Source of the DNA: Paractinoplanes ovalisporus
GTDB lineage: Bacteria; Actinomycetota; Actinomycetes; Mycobacteriales; Micromonosporaceae
DNA: 64,000 bases
NCBI RefSeq assembly: GCF_016834655.1
Contig: NZ_JAENHP010000035.1
Coordinates: 27,948 to 91,947 of the forward strand
Direction: 5' to 3'
This document shows positions 34,715-43,669 of the stretch, piece after piece (the stretch's first letter is position 1; each line of letters opens with the position of its first letter). The notes beneath the pieces are model-generated. The model was not told the DNA's origin. It made no database searches and saw only the letters and a program-made list of their open reading frames with translations. The position numbers and the translations under genes were made by a program.

Positions 34715-34822
34715 TTATTGCGTCGCGTAGATCAAAGCCGCTAGCGCCAAGATTGTTGACGGGATAATCGCGATCACGGCGATAAGTACGCGATGCTCGG
34801 TGGATTGCTTCTTTTTGCTCAC
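34715..34822 (-). CDS. 35-aa single-pass membrane protein
   Basis: A small gene shorter than most annotation cut-offs. GTG 34822 has GGAGGA six bases upstream and the stop TAA is at 34715-34717. The product starts MSKKKQSTEHR (basic, cytoplasmic) and continues with one hydrophobic helix (VLIAVIAIIPSTILALAALI), then YATQ. The ribosome-binding site, the composition of the helix and the terminator right after it support a real gene. It is alone in its transcript, between the GHKL-HEXXH gene and the DUF932 gene. Possible roles: small regulator or toxin-like peptide. Confidence 0.65.
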   Translation of the reverse strand: MSKKKQSTEHRVLIAVIAIIPSTILALAALIYATQ

Positions 34823-35119
34823 GCGAGTCCTCCATGACGTTGCGGCAGTGCAGCCAGGATGCATGGAGACTCGCGGACTTTCAATGTACCAGCGTTAGAA
34901 GCGGAAAGCATCGGCCGCCTAGTTGGTGTGGTCTGCCTGGATCTGTGATAAATGAAATGTGAAACGGGGCGTGCATCAAGGCGGTGCTGCGGAAAAAACC
35001 TGGAGATGAGTGCTTTCTGGGCTGGAAAGACGGTCGAGCGCGTCGTCGGGTCACCTAGTCGAGGTTCTGATTCGTCAGAAAGGGGCGCTCGTTTTTGGCT
35101 AGGGCTTCGAAATGGGACA

Positions 35120-37192
35120 TTAAGCGAACCGTCGGTGCTCCTTCAAGCGGAGGCGTTGGTGTTCCAGTGCCAGCAACTCCCGAGCGGGAGCGTGCCAGCT
35201 GTCATCTCCGACCGCCGTGATTGTGCGGCCGTCAAGCAGCGCGTGCAGGGCGGGGATCTGCTCGGCGTAGGCGCCGCCGAGAGACTGTAGGTCGGCGCAG
35301 GCGCGCAACGTGGCTTTGCGCATCTGGCCCGTCCATGGGCCGCCATCGGCCCAGCGGCGTTGTGGCCGACCGTAGATCGGTCCTTCGCACAGGTGGTAGG
35401 CCAGCCAGACGACGGGCGGATGGACTCCGACCGCCTCGGCGAGAAGGGCGACTTTGTCGTAGTCCCAGGCTCTACCGCCGCGTTGCTGACGGTGCCCTGC
35501 CACCTTCGGATTCGTCAACGTGCGCCAGTAGTCAGGGTGGACCGCGGTGGATCCGACCATGTCATTCTCGTCAGCGAAGCCACTAGCTTTCAGGGCGTAC
35601 GGCGTTTGGTCTATGAGCAGGTGCGCCAACGCACGTCTGATGGCCGGCACCGCGGGATCGTCGACGGGGGCTGACCGGGTTGCGGGAGGCTCCGCGCTTG
35701 GTATGTCGTGCAGTTCTGCCATCGTTTCGCCGTCGGCGAGGCGGCCCAGCAGCAACGCAGCGAAGTCGCCGAGCACTCGTTCGAACCCGCGGTTGCGGTC
35801 GTGATAGTCGATCGTAGGTAGCCATTGGCCTCCGCCGCGGTGCGCTACACGATGAGCCGCCTCATGCAGAAGAACCTGCAGCGCCTGGGAGCGGCCGCCG
35901 AGAGCGTTCCGGTGGATGGCAACGTCGGTGGTACGGGGGTTGTAGAAGCCGAGGGAGCACGGTGACTCCTTGCTGGCGCTGTAGACGAGTACCCGGTCCA
36001 GCGCGAACGCGCCGATCGCTTGACGTATCAGCCGCCGGGCCTGGGTCAGCACGTTGCGTTCGGAGTCCGAGAGCTTCCCGAACGGCACCCACGTCGTTTG
36101 GCCGCGGGTACGTTCGTAGTGCCGGACTCGCCGGGCTCGTGCGAGTTCGACACCGAGTCGTTCCATTAGTGCCCACAGCTGATCCCGGGGCAGCCCCTCT
36201 GCAGTGAGCTCGGTGAAGCCCTTGTCGACCAGGTCGAGCGTCGCCTCTTCGTTGCTCGCGGCGGTGTAGAAGCAGCGGGGAGGCAGATTGACTCGTCCCC
36301 ACGCGCGCCATGCAGCTCGAACCCGGGGGTTATGGACGTCGGCGAAGAACTGCTCCGGCTCACGTAGCTTCCCACCACTCAGAGCATGCCGGGCGAATCG
36401 AGCTATGAGGTCGGGGTTCTCGCTGCTGGCGAGAATAGCCCGTACGGAGTCGCGCAGAGCGCCGGCCTCGATGACGGTGCGGTCGCGACTTTGCAGGCCC
36501 TTGGCGGCGAGCGGCAGGTCGTACGAGGCTCGTAAACCCGGCATGGTGGTGACCAGGACCCCGCCGATCCAGATGCGGCCCGGCTGACCGGTCAGCACGC
36601 ATTCTCCGTTGTCGTTCGGCATCTGGTAGTTGGGCTCGCTCAGCGTCCTGAATCGGCCGATGGCTTCCTCAGCAAGGTTCTGGGAGCAGGCAACGGTTAC
36701 GACCGTGCCACGCGAGCGCAGATTGCGGTTCAGGTGGTAAACGAGAACCTCGGTGCCGTCCTGGGATCGTGAAGGCGCCAGGCCGTCGAGCAGCTGGCGA
36801 CGCTCGACAGCTGGAGTGAACCCGTAGCCAACGGTTTCGTAGCGCACCTGACCAACGTCAGGGGCGCGAGCCAGGACCAAGCAGGCCAATTTCTTGCCCT
36901 CGCCGAACTGGCCGATCTGAACGTCAGACTTTGACGAGTAGCCCAGCACGAGTCCCTCTTCCGGGATGCCAGGGCCTTCGTCGCTGATGGTCAGGACACC
37001 ACCAGCCCAGGACACCCGGGCGGAGGAATCTTCGTCGAGAGCATTCGCGATCAACTCACAGAGCGCCCTCACGGGTGTCCACGACTTCACGTACTCGGGC
37101 GAGATCGGGTACGCCAGCGTGGTTGACGGCTGTGGGGCATCTTGAAGCACAGTCAGGTGGTCAGCGACATTCGCGGAAGCGAAGTCGTCCAC
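35120..37192 (-). CDS. GHKL ATPase with an HEXXH metalloprotease motif
   Basis: 690 aa from GTG 37192 with AAGGAG 8 bases upstream. N-terminal Bergerat fold: N-box ELIANALDE (Asn50), G1-box DEGPGIP (71-77), GQFGEGKK (94-101). The middle region (about 120-400) is helical. Residues 440-451 carry LLHEAAHRVAH, an HEXXH zinc motif (His443, Glu444, His447), followed by possible third ligands (His464, Glu471). The C-terminal 200 residues are not recognised. The combination suggests an ATP-driven zinc peptidase or an ATPase controlled by a peptidase domain. No standard family fits both halves. Confidence 0.7.
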   Translation of the reverse strand: MDDFASANVADHLTVLQDAPQPSTTLAYPISPEYVKSWTPVRALCELIANALDEDSSARVSWAGGVLTISDEGPGIPEEGLVLGYSSKSDVQIGQFGEGKKLACLVLARAPDVGQVRYETVGYGFTPAVERRQLLDGLAPSRSQDGTEVLVYHLNRNLRSRGTVVTVACSQNLAEEAIGRFRTLSEPNYQMPNDNGECVLTGQPGRIWIGGVLVTTMPGLRASYDLPLAAKGLQSRDRTVIEAGALRDSVRAILASSENPDLIARFARHALSGGKLREPEQFFADVHNPRVRAAWRAWGRVNLPPRCFYTAASNEEATLDLVDKGFTELTAEGLPRDQLWALMERLGVELARARRVRHYERTRGQTTWVPFGKLSDSERNVLTQARRLIRQAIGAFALDRVLVYSASKESPCSLGFYNPRTTDVAIHRNALGGRSQALQVLLHEAAHRVAHRGGGQWLPTIDYHDRNRGFERVLGDFAALLLGRLADGETMAELHDIPSAEPPATRSAPVDDPAVPAIRRALAHLLIDQTPYALKASGFADENDMVGSTAVHPDYWRTLTNPKVAGHRQQRGGRAWDYDKVALLAEAVGVHPPVVWLAYHLCEGPIYGRPQRRWADGGPWTGQMRKATLRACADLQSLGGAYAEQIPALHALLDGRTITAVGDDSWHAPARELLALEHQRLRLKEHRRFA

Positions 37193-37311
37193 GATGTGAA
37201 CTCCTTAGATTTTGGAAGCTCGAGGTCAGCTCTGTTCCGAGCTAGACGTGGATTGAGCGCGAGAAACCCGGCGCTGGGGGAGCGGGGCGCCGAAGGAACC
37301 TGCTATGTCGG

Positions 37312-38241
37312 TCAATGCGGATCGGTGCTGTTCGGCAGAGGCCAAGGCAACGTTTGCGGATCAAGTCCGGTGGCAAGCACCTTGCCGATCAGGTGCGACA
37401 ACGTGTTGTCAGGCATAGCCTCGACGGCCTTGGACAACGCGGCCGAGGCCAGTGCCGGCTGGCCTCGGCGCCAAGAAACCCAGGCGACCAGATTTGCTGG
37501 CGTAGCGACAAAGTTCTCCGGTACACGACGGACCATGTTGAGCCAGAGGTCCTGCTGCCAAGGCTCGTCTGTAGACGCCTGCCACGCGGTGCTGCGTCCG
37601 GCGTTGGCCAGGAGCGCCGTCGCCAGGAGTGCAACCTGTTCGTCGCTGAGGTTCCCTCCGGCAGCCGCGATGTCGAGACTGGCGTGAACGACAGTTCTCG
37701 GATCTGGCAGCGTTGCTGGCAATTTGGTCAAGGCGGAGATGGTGCGGGCCTGCGCGTCGGAGTCGGGCTTTAGGAACATGACAAAGTGCTCCCGCGAGGG
37801 CAGCACTACCCGGCCGCGGAGCGTCATCTCGGCGGCGATGACACTCCGCGAAGGATCTAGGACTGCGCCGTGCTCCGGTGTGCAGGTGCAGAGGCCATCG
37901 AGGCAGTAGAACCTCTGGTGTTCGACCAGCAGGCAAGCCTGCACAGCGACGCTGATGTTGATGCCGTCTGCAATCCTTGCGAGCCGTTCGCGATACGACA
38001 AAGCTCCGTAGCCGACGACGTAGACCTCGCGGGCTTTGTCGCGAATTGCGGCTAGGGTGCTTTTGCCGACGATGAATGAGTCCGGTGCGCTCCAGTCGAT
38101 GGTTACACCGCTTGCGAGGCTTCGATCGGCTGTGACAACAACGACGACTACGCACTCGCGAGGGTGAAATCCCAGCAGATAAGGAATGGTGGTGAGTAGG
38201 TCGGCCGGCCCTCGGACAAGGGACGGTGAAGGGTCAAACAC
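37312..38241 (-). CDS. DUF4192-family protein (copy B)
   Basis: 309 aa. A longer open frame starts further upstream, but GTG 38241 with AAGGAG 10 bases upstream gives a product that aligns with copy A: LVRGPADLLTTIPYLLGFHP then ECVVVVVVTADRS, CTCTPEHGAVLDPS, LSDEQVALLATALLANAG and QQDLWLNMVRRVPENFVATP. The shared C-terminal segment WxDLWxxxVRRVP shows that copies A and B come from a duplication. Function unknown. Confidence 0.85.
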   Translation of the reverse strand: MFDPSPSLVRGPADLLTTIPYLLGFHPRECVVVVVVTADRSLASGVTIDWSAPDSFIVGKSTLAAIRDKAREVYVVGYGALSYRERLARIADGINISVAVQACLLVEHQRFYCLDGLCTCTPEHGAVLDPSRSVIAAEMTLRGRVVLPSREHFVMFLKPDSDAQARTISALTKLPATLPDPRTVVHASLDIAAAGGNLSDEQVALLATALLANAGRSTAWQASTDEPWQQDLWLNMVRRVPENFVATPANLVAWVSWRRGQPALASAALSKAVEAMPDNTLSHLIGKVLATGLDPQTLPWPLPNSTDPH

Positions 38242-38852
38242 GGCGATCAGACTCCTTGGGCGTCGCAAGAAAGCGACCCGATTCGCTCCTGCCCTGTCGA
38301 GCTGCAGATTGCCTGAGCAGGCGCCGGGGTCGCGCTGACCCCGCGTGTGGACCGGCCCAGTCGGCCCGAGGCAGGCCAGGGTCGAGCCCGGCGTTCCGCC
38401 TGCGGCCACTTCTTGATCCTTGTTGCTGAGGCGGCGGACGCCGGGAGCAGTGCCCTTGCCGGCCTGGGACGGGGTCGATACAACGCCAGTGGGCAGCGGC
38501 GACCGCCGGCCGTCCGTCGACTGAAGGTCCCCGGCTAGCGACGACTTGCTATGGCCGGGAAGGGGGGTACTGATCCACGGCTGGCGCCGTGACCACGAAC
38601 GATCACGGTGTTGGATGACATGGCGCTTGGGTTGATGACTGAGCGGCGCCGGGGCGTTCACGCTGCTGCGGTGGCAGATCCAGTACGCGCACGGCTTAGA
38701 GACCAAGAGGGTCGCCCGCTGCTGAGAATCACCCGTCGAGGCACGGTTCACCGATCAGGTAACGGCAGGACACTAGACGGCGGTCCGCAGCACCGACTGC
38801 TGCCGGCGGAACTAGCCCTACTGGGTCGGGCGACCTTCCAGAGCCCGGAGCG
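38242..38852. other. Intergenic region with a long hairpin
   Basis: 611 bases with no supported gene. It contains a GC-rich hairpin at 38372-38466 (CAGGCCAGGG / CCCTTGCCGGCCTG and CCCGGCGTTCCGCC / GGCGGCGGACGCCGGG), which lies in the 5' leader of DUF4192 copy B. The stretch 38580-38850 has no recognisable feature. Confidence 0.4.
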
Positions 38853-40403
38853 TCAAGGGCTCGGGACAATTCGTTCGACACCGTAATGACGAAGCAGCTC
38901 CAGCAGTGCCACCTCCCGGGAACAACGGCTGCCCGCCTCGCTGACCTCCGGCCGGTCGACGACTCCCCCGCATGTCGGCCGTACCGGCAGGGAGCACTGT
39001 TGCCGCGCGGGACACGGTTCTCGCCCGAGGACTAGCTCTTCCAGCAGTGATTGCACGTGCATCGCCGCCGAGCGACTAAGCATCGCCACCTCGGATCCGG
39101 AGTCCGTGACCGGCATGACCGCCATGTTGAACCCGCCGCCGCAGGCCAAGACGATCAACTCGACGAGCTCCCGTTCTGCGAACAGCAGATCGGGCATCAG
39201 GCATGCGCCCCGGACATTGCCGAGTCGCTGGCCGACCAAGAAGTCGTGGGAGTGATGCCAGGTCGGTGCGAACGCCTGGATGAGGGGAGCGCTGGCACAC
39301 AACTCCGCGATTCGGTCCGGATACTCGTCACGTAGTTGTTCGGTGAGCCGTCGAATGGACGGCACAGGCATGTGCATCGCGCGCAGCAGGCTGTCCTGGA
39401 ACATAGCGACCGCTTCATAGCCGCCGTCAGCATCGCGGTAGCGCAGTCTGAGTTCTTCAGGATCCTGACGGATGAGCAGAAGTAGATCCATGAAGTAGTT
39501 GAAGGCGTGGCCCGACGTGTAGCTGGGCTCAGGTTGTACCAGGCCGTCACACATCAGGGCGGTATCGACGATCACCGCGAACTCCACGGAGGGAGATGCT
39601 GTCAAGGGGCTCGTCCGTCCCTGGCCAACCAAGGTGTTATAGGCGCCGAATGCCAGTGCGTACGGATCAAGCGGGACGTCACCGACCGGGTTCAGTGCAT
39701 CCGGGTCGTTGTTTTGCAGGAACTCTCGCCACCGTTCGAGCGCCCAGGCCTGACCTTCCAAAAGCTGAGCGTTGCCCATCACTCGAAGGCTGCCGTCCGT
39801 TGCCGGGAAAGTCGATGACGGCAGTAACAGCCACCGGTAGTCACCTTCGGCGAACAGATCAGCGGTCAACCAAAACATGCCGGGAATTTCGGCGACGACG
39901 TGCGGCTCCGCCACCGCCCGCGGTACCCGCAGACTGTTACCAAGAGCCAGGGCTCGGTCGAGATAGGCGGCATGACAGGCGGAAAGAGCTGGTTTCTCGT
40001 CACCGGATAGGCTGTCACGCGACATGCGTAGGGGCGACGCGCCTGAGGCGTCGATGGACTCGGCAAAAGCGGCGGACAAGGACTTCAGCAGCCTCGCGAG
40101 GCTGCTGAAGTTGCGAACACCGGCGAAGGTCGCGTTGATCTGCAGAAGGTGCGCCACCTCGTGCACAAGAAGCCACGTCGGGATCTTCTGGAAGGCCGCC
40201 TGCATCGCCGGCAGCGCTTGGGCGGCGGGGATGATATTCGTCGTCCCTTCCGTTCCGGCCGCCCGTAATGTGTCATCCGATGCACTTTCTGGGACGTTGG
40301 CGACCGTATGCAGCTGCGGGAACTCAAACCCGTATGAGAACGGATCGAAGCTGCCTAACACCTTCACACCGGAGACGGATTGAAGGGTGAACCGATGAGG
40401 CAT
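38853..40403 (-). CDS. Putative zinc metallopeptidase with a C-terminal cysteine cluster
   Basis: 516 aa from ATG 40403. TWLLVHEVAHLLQIN contains HEXXH (His81, Glu82, His85), the zinc signature. A third ligand is not evident. The C-terminal 60 residues hold Cys residues (REPCPARQQC, RPTCGG, SRCSREV) that may bind a metal. The middle is helical and acidic. The GHKL-HEXXH gene is only one gene away, so two metallopeptidase-like proteins sit in the same block. No family recognised. Confidence 0.55.
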   Translation of the reverse strand: MPHRFTLQSVSGVKVLGSFDPFSYGFEFPQLHTVANVPESASDDTLRAAGTEGTTNIIPAAQALPAMQAAFQKIPTWLLVHEVAHLLQINATFAGVRNFSSLARLLKSLSAAFAESIDASGASPLRMSRDSLSGDEKPALSACHAAYLDRALALGNSLRVPRAVAEPHVVAEIPGMFWLTADLFAEGDYRWLLLPSSTFPATDGSLRVMGNAQLLEGQAWALERWREFLQNNDPDALNPVGDVPLDPYALAFGAYNTLVGQGRTSPLTASPSVEFAVIVDTALMCDGLVQPEPSYTSGHAFNYFMDLLLLIRQDPEELRLRYRDADGGYEAVAMFQDSLLRAMHMPVPSIRRLTEQLRDEYPDRIAELCASAPLIQAFAPTWHHSHDFLVGQRLGNVRGACLMPDLLFAERELVELIVLACGGGFNMAVMPVTDSGSEVAMLSRSAAMHVQSLLEELVLGREPCPARQQCSLPVRPTCGGVVDRPEVSEAGSRCSREVALLELLRHYGVERIVPSP

Positions 40404-40536
40404 TGTGCGCTCCGTCCGGATGGCTGATATTGCTCGAGCGATCTCGGCGCTCTGTCACGATATGCCCGTTTTACTCTCGGGTTACACCCGGTCACGGTCG
40501 TCGGGCGTCTACTGCTGCCATTGCGCCCCGAGCGCT

Positions 40537-41292
40537 CTACTCGTCAGTGAAACGGTCGCTCGGTCGGTACCACCGTTGCGGCTCCCCAGGCCATTGAGGA
40601 CACCAAACCCACAAGGACTCGGGTCGATCCTCGGGCTCGTCCGAAGAGTCCTCATCGCCACTCGGCTGCCCGGGCCGAGGCGAAACGCGCCACAGGTCGC
40701 CGGCCGCACCACGTCCGTTCAGGCGGGAGACCATCGCCCGACGGGCTGCGGTCATGTGGACCCCCACGGTGCCCGGGGCGATACCCAGGAAGTCGGCGAT
40801 CTCGGTCTGGCGCCATCCCTGCACCTCGAACAGGTAGGAAACCGCTCTCTGCCGGTTGGGAAGTTCGGTGAGAATGTTCAAAGCGCGGCGCGCGGCGACT
40901 GTGGTCTCAAGGTCCGCTGTGGCCGACAGCGACGTCCACAGGATCCGCTGCGGCGCGGCATCGACCACCACAGCGACATCACTATCGGTCAGCTGACCGT
41001 CGAGGCGCAGCACGATCGAGACCTTGCGCCGGGCGACCGTGCTGAGCCAGGCACCTGGGTTTTTGACGTCAGTCAGTGCCAACGCCCGGCAGAAATCGAC
41101 GAACGTGTCCTGCACGATGTCCTCTGGGTCCACGACGGCGCCGCGGCGCAGCATCTTGGCCACCCGGCGGCACAGGGGCGCTCGCTGGGCTCGATACCAG
41201 GCCTCGAATCCGGTGAAGAGGGGTCGGCCGCAGTCCGGGCAGTCAGGCTGGATCGCGGCCTGGCGCCCGGTGTTGTCCGCCTTGGCGCTCAT
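40537..41292 (-). CDS. ECF-type RNA polymerase sigma factor
   Basis: 251 aa. Region 2 is seen as CRRVAKMLRRGAVVDPEDIV and QDTFVDFCRALALTDVKNP; region 4 as LTELPNRQRAVSYLFEVQGW and QTEIADFLGIAPGTVGVHMT (helix-turn-helix). An N-terminal CPDCGRPLF segment and a Pro/Glu-rich C-terminal tail are extra to the usual ECF domains. The start codon overlaps the stop of the small membrane gene upstream (ATGA). Repeats at 41521-41598 suggest autoregulation. It would direct transcription of an unknown regulon. Confidence 0.88.
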   Translation of the reverse strand: MSAKADNTGRQAAIQPDCPDCGRPLFTGFEAWYRAQRAPLCRRVAKMLRRGAVVDPEDIVQDTFVDFCRALALTDVKNPGAWLSTVARRKVSIVLRLDGQLTDSDVAVVVDAAPQRILWTSLSATADLETTVAARRALNILTELPNRQRAVSYLFEVQGWRQTEIADFLGIAPGTVGVHMTAARRAMVSRLNGRGAAGDLWRVSPRPGQPSGDEDSSDEPEDRPESLWVWCPQWPGEPQRWYRPSDRFTDE

Positions 41293-41504
41293 CCCTGTGC
41301 CTCGCTGTCGCGACTGCGCTGCGCGGCCCAGCCGCCGACCGAGTCATGGCCTTCGACCCGCGCCCCGGAAGGGAGCGCGGCGGCCGCGCGGGCCAGGCGG
41401 GCACGAGCTCGCAGCGTCGCGGAGTGGTACGCCAACCGTGTCACCAGGGCCACAATGGGTACGGTGGCTGCGATCAGCGCGGGAGCCGTTGGATCAATCA
41501 TCAC
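41289..41504 (-). CDS. Small membrane protein coupled to the sigma factor
   Basis: 71 aa with one N-terminal hydrophobic helix (TAPALIAATVPIVALVTRLA) and a cytoplasmic basic helical tail. The start is GTG 41504 or ATG 41501, and the stop overlaps the sigma gene by four bases. In ECF operons a small membrane protein is often an anti-sigma factor or sensor. It lacks a recognisable zinc-binding anti-sigma domain, so the role is inference. Confidence 0.6.
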   Translation of the reverse strand: MMIDPTAPALIAATVPIVALVTRLAYHSATLRARARLARAAAALPSGARVEGHDSVGGWAAQRSRDSEAQG

Positions 41505-41520
41505 CGTTGTTCACTCTCTC

Positions 41521-41598
41521 AGGTAGAAGGCGGCGCCCCCTACGCGCAGCGTGCGGAGGCTGTTCTACCTCTTACGTGTGCTTCGGCCGCTTCTACCT
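41521..41598. promoter_or_regulatory. Three AGGTAGAA repeats in the promoter of the sigma operon
   Basis: AGGTAGAA occurs at 41521-41528 (plus strand) and in inverted orientation at 41563-41570 and 41591-41598 (28 bp apart). The first and third sites extend to a nearly perfect inverted repeat (AGGTAGAAGGCGGC and GCCGCTTCTACCT). This fits an operator or an ECF-recognised promoter motif just 5' of the gene starting at 41504. Confidence 0.6.
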
Positions 41599-41806
41599 TT
41601 AGTACCCCGCGGCAAGATTTTCCGGGCTTCGGAGAAGGGTGACGCTGACGCTGCCTGCGGTGGGATGCGCAGATCCTGCGCCTTCGCCTCAATAAGTGGA
41701 TGCGTGGTCCCTGCCGGGATCCGCACCGCAGATATAGACGGTTGTAGATGATAGTCGCCGGCTGGCTCGGTCGAGGATTTGTAGTGTTTGAGAGGGCTGT
41801 TAGTCG

Positions 41807-41970
41807 GGCGAGTTGAGTAGGCGTCGGGTCTGGTGTTTGGCGGGTCGCCGCGGTCGAGGCGGCGGATCGCGCTGTTGATCGCTGCCCAGCGGATGAACGC
41901 TTCCGAGGCCGCGGGGGTCGCGCTTATAGGCACGGGCCAGGCGCCGGTGCGCGGTGAGCCAGGCCGGGCT
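41807..41970 (-). pseudogene. Remnant of an IS5-family transposase C-terminus
   Basis: Two frames on the minus strand give the typical end of an actinobacterial IS5-like transposase: AWLTAHRRLARAYKRDPR in one and ASEAFIRWAAINSAIRRLDR in another, so a frameshift separates them. The rest of the gene is missing. It marks past insertion next to the sigma operon. Confidence 0.7.
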
Positions 41971-42289
41971 GCGTTAGGCACCCACTGCTTCGGGTGAAAA
42001 ACGAAGCCACGCAGAGCGGCCGGCTTACGAAACCTTCACCGTGTCCTCAATCGTGCGACAGCCCAAACTCGGATGGGCAACGCAGCATTGCCCGCGGCAG
42101 CCAGCGAGCGCGCAAACCGCGGCAGATGAGTTAGCTGCCGGAGCCTTGCTGCAGGCTCCAGAATCGCAAACATTCCCATGCTTGAAACTTCATGCTATGT
42201 ATTTGCTGGTCGCTACGTCTTTTCTGGATGCAGTGAAGGGCCGGCGAGGAGGTTGGTACGCCTGACCACATGCATTGCTGGCAATAATA
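41971..42289. other. Intergenic region, no gene supported
   Basis: 319 bases between the IS remnant and the HNH gene. It holds short frames without ribosome-binding sites. Composition becomes AT-rich toward the HNH gene, suggesting a junction of acquired DNA. Confidence 0.35.
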
Positions 42290-43354
42290 TTACTCATCAC
42301 GAATAAACCAGTCACTTAGATCAACGCTGGAACGGCCATCCAAGTATGTTTCGGCATCAAACAACGTTAAAAATACTTCGCCAAAATCGAGCTGTCCTAT
42401 GGGGTCTTGCGGACACCATGAAAGAGTGAAATTGAAGCTGCCGTTGACGTCTGCTTCGCCTTGGAGGTCCTCTAGCCCATCACCAAGGTTATTGGTGCGC
42501 GTGACCGTGCCCGTGACCCACGCATCGAACTTTCCATCGAACTCTAGATCTACGTTCGCGGGCGGTGTTGCGGCAAAATTGACAGACTCGATCACAATGG
42601 TTGGCCAGTCAACCTCAAGAGAGCCGACGTCCGGTGCGCCGGCGCCCTCATCGTGGCCTCGAAGTGCATGCCCGGAAGAGTCTTCGATGCGGAGTAAGAG
42701 ATCATCAAGAGGTGCCACGAGGGCCATTTCCAAATCGGCGCCAATTATATCTTCAAGGATTTTGATTGCCGTCCTTCCTTTTTCGTTTAACTTAAGCTCA
42801 ATTGCATGCCTTCGCCCTCTCGACTCGACGTCCACGGCGCGGATAATAAAGAAGTCAGCCTTGTCGTTGCCAAGCTCCGATAGTCTTTGCACTACAGCGG
42901 GGGCCGCCTCCTCGAATGTCGTTCGGATTCGAGGGTTGTCCAAGTCGGCCTCGGCGGCAAGGAGGAGTGCGGCACCGACATCTGACGATTTCCCGAAGGA
43001 GTGCACGCGGCTAGAGACTTTTACTTCGAGCTTTCGTGCCTTTTTGATATGACTGACTATGACGGGGATTTGCGTCAGATCTTGATCACCCTTGTCCTTG
43101 TTGCACTCACCACAGATTGGCGCGAGGTTATATACCGCATCGACATCATAGTCGTCGGTAAGACCGAACGCCTCATTAAGGCGCTTGCGCATGGAAGTTG
43201 TAGAGGTCTTTGGGAGGATGTGGTCAATCTCAAGGGCTGAGTAGTCCTTGAACCTGCGACACCAGTAGCATCTTGAGTCCCACACTTGGCGAAGGACGTG
43301 CCTTAGAACTCGGTTATTTCCGCCATGCACGTACCGTATGTCCGTTTCAGCCAC
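42290..43354 (-). CDS. HNH endonuclease with a long C-terminal domain
   Basis: 354 aa from GTG 43354, which has AAGGAGG about 6 bases upstream; an upstream frame extension is rejected. The HNH core is CYWCRRFKDYSALEIDHILP (zinc Cys pair and the catalytic His in DHI), then YNLAPICGECNKDKGD (second Cys pair and the Asn). The N-terminal and C-terminal parts (about 150-354) are not recognised; the C-terminus is beta-rich. AT-richer than neighbours and flanked by IS debris, so probably acquired. Likely a stand-alone defence endonuclease; the target is unknown. Confidence 0.8.
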   Translation of the reverse strand: MAETDIRYVHGGNNRVLRHVLRQVWDSRCYWCRRFKDYSALEIDHILPKTSTTSMRKRLNEAFGLTDDYDVDAVYNLAPICGECNKDKGDQDLTQIPVIVSHIKKARKLEVKVSSRVHSFGKSSDVGAALLLAAEADLDNPRIRTTFEEAAPAVVQRLSELGNDKADFFIIRAVDVESRGRRHAIELKLNEKGRTAIKILEDIIGADLEMALVAPLDDLLLRIEDSSGHALRGHDEGAGAPDVGSLEVDWPTIVIESVNFAATPPANVDLEFDGKFDAWVTGTVTRTNNLGDGLEDLQGEADVNGSFNFTLSWCPQDPIGQLDFGEVFLTLFDAETYLDGRSSVDLSDWFIRDE

Positions 43355-43669
43355 ATGACCCTCCTTGTATTTCCCGTCGGCTTGGGCGACCGACCGGTAG
43401 CCCCTCGATAAGCAGCAAATGTCACGGTGACCTCGAAGTGGCAGCAACGTCGACTTAATCGCCCTGTGCCCTTCTGTGTTGCCAGCGAGTCCGGAAAAAG
43501 CCTAGTACTTTAGCAGGAGATCTCTTCTGAGCTGCGTTGATGGTGTGGTTCTGTCCGTGGATGGCAAGCAGCTACCGTCGAGTCTCAACAGTTGTGTGGA
43601 CTACCAAGAACGCGGCGGTGGCTGCCGCTTACAGAGTAGATGCTCAGCGATGGTCTGAGTTGTTCGGCG
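43355..43669. other. Divergent intergenic region and junction
   Basis: 315 bases between the HNH start and the IS701 remnant. No supported gene. Confidence 0.35.

Noticed and set aside
38242..38751. N-terminal extension of DUF4192 copy B
   Set aside because: It has no match to copy A and crosses a long GC-rich hairpin; GTG 38241 fits better.
41565..41806. Coding frame next to the IS5 remnant
   Set aside because: It runs through the repeat region of the sigma operon; only the transposase-like part is meaningful.
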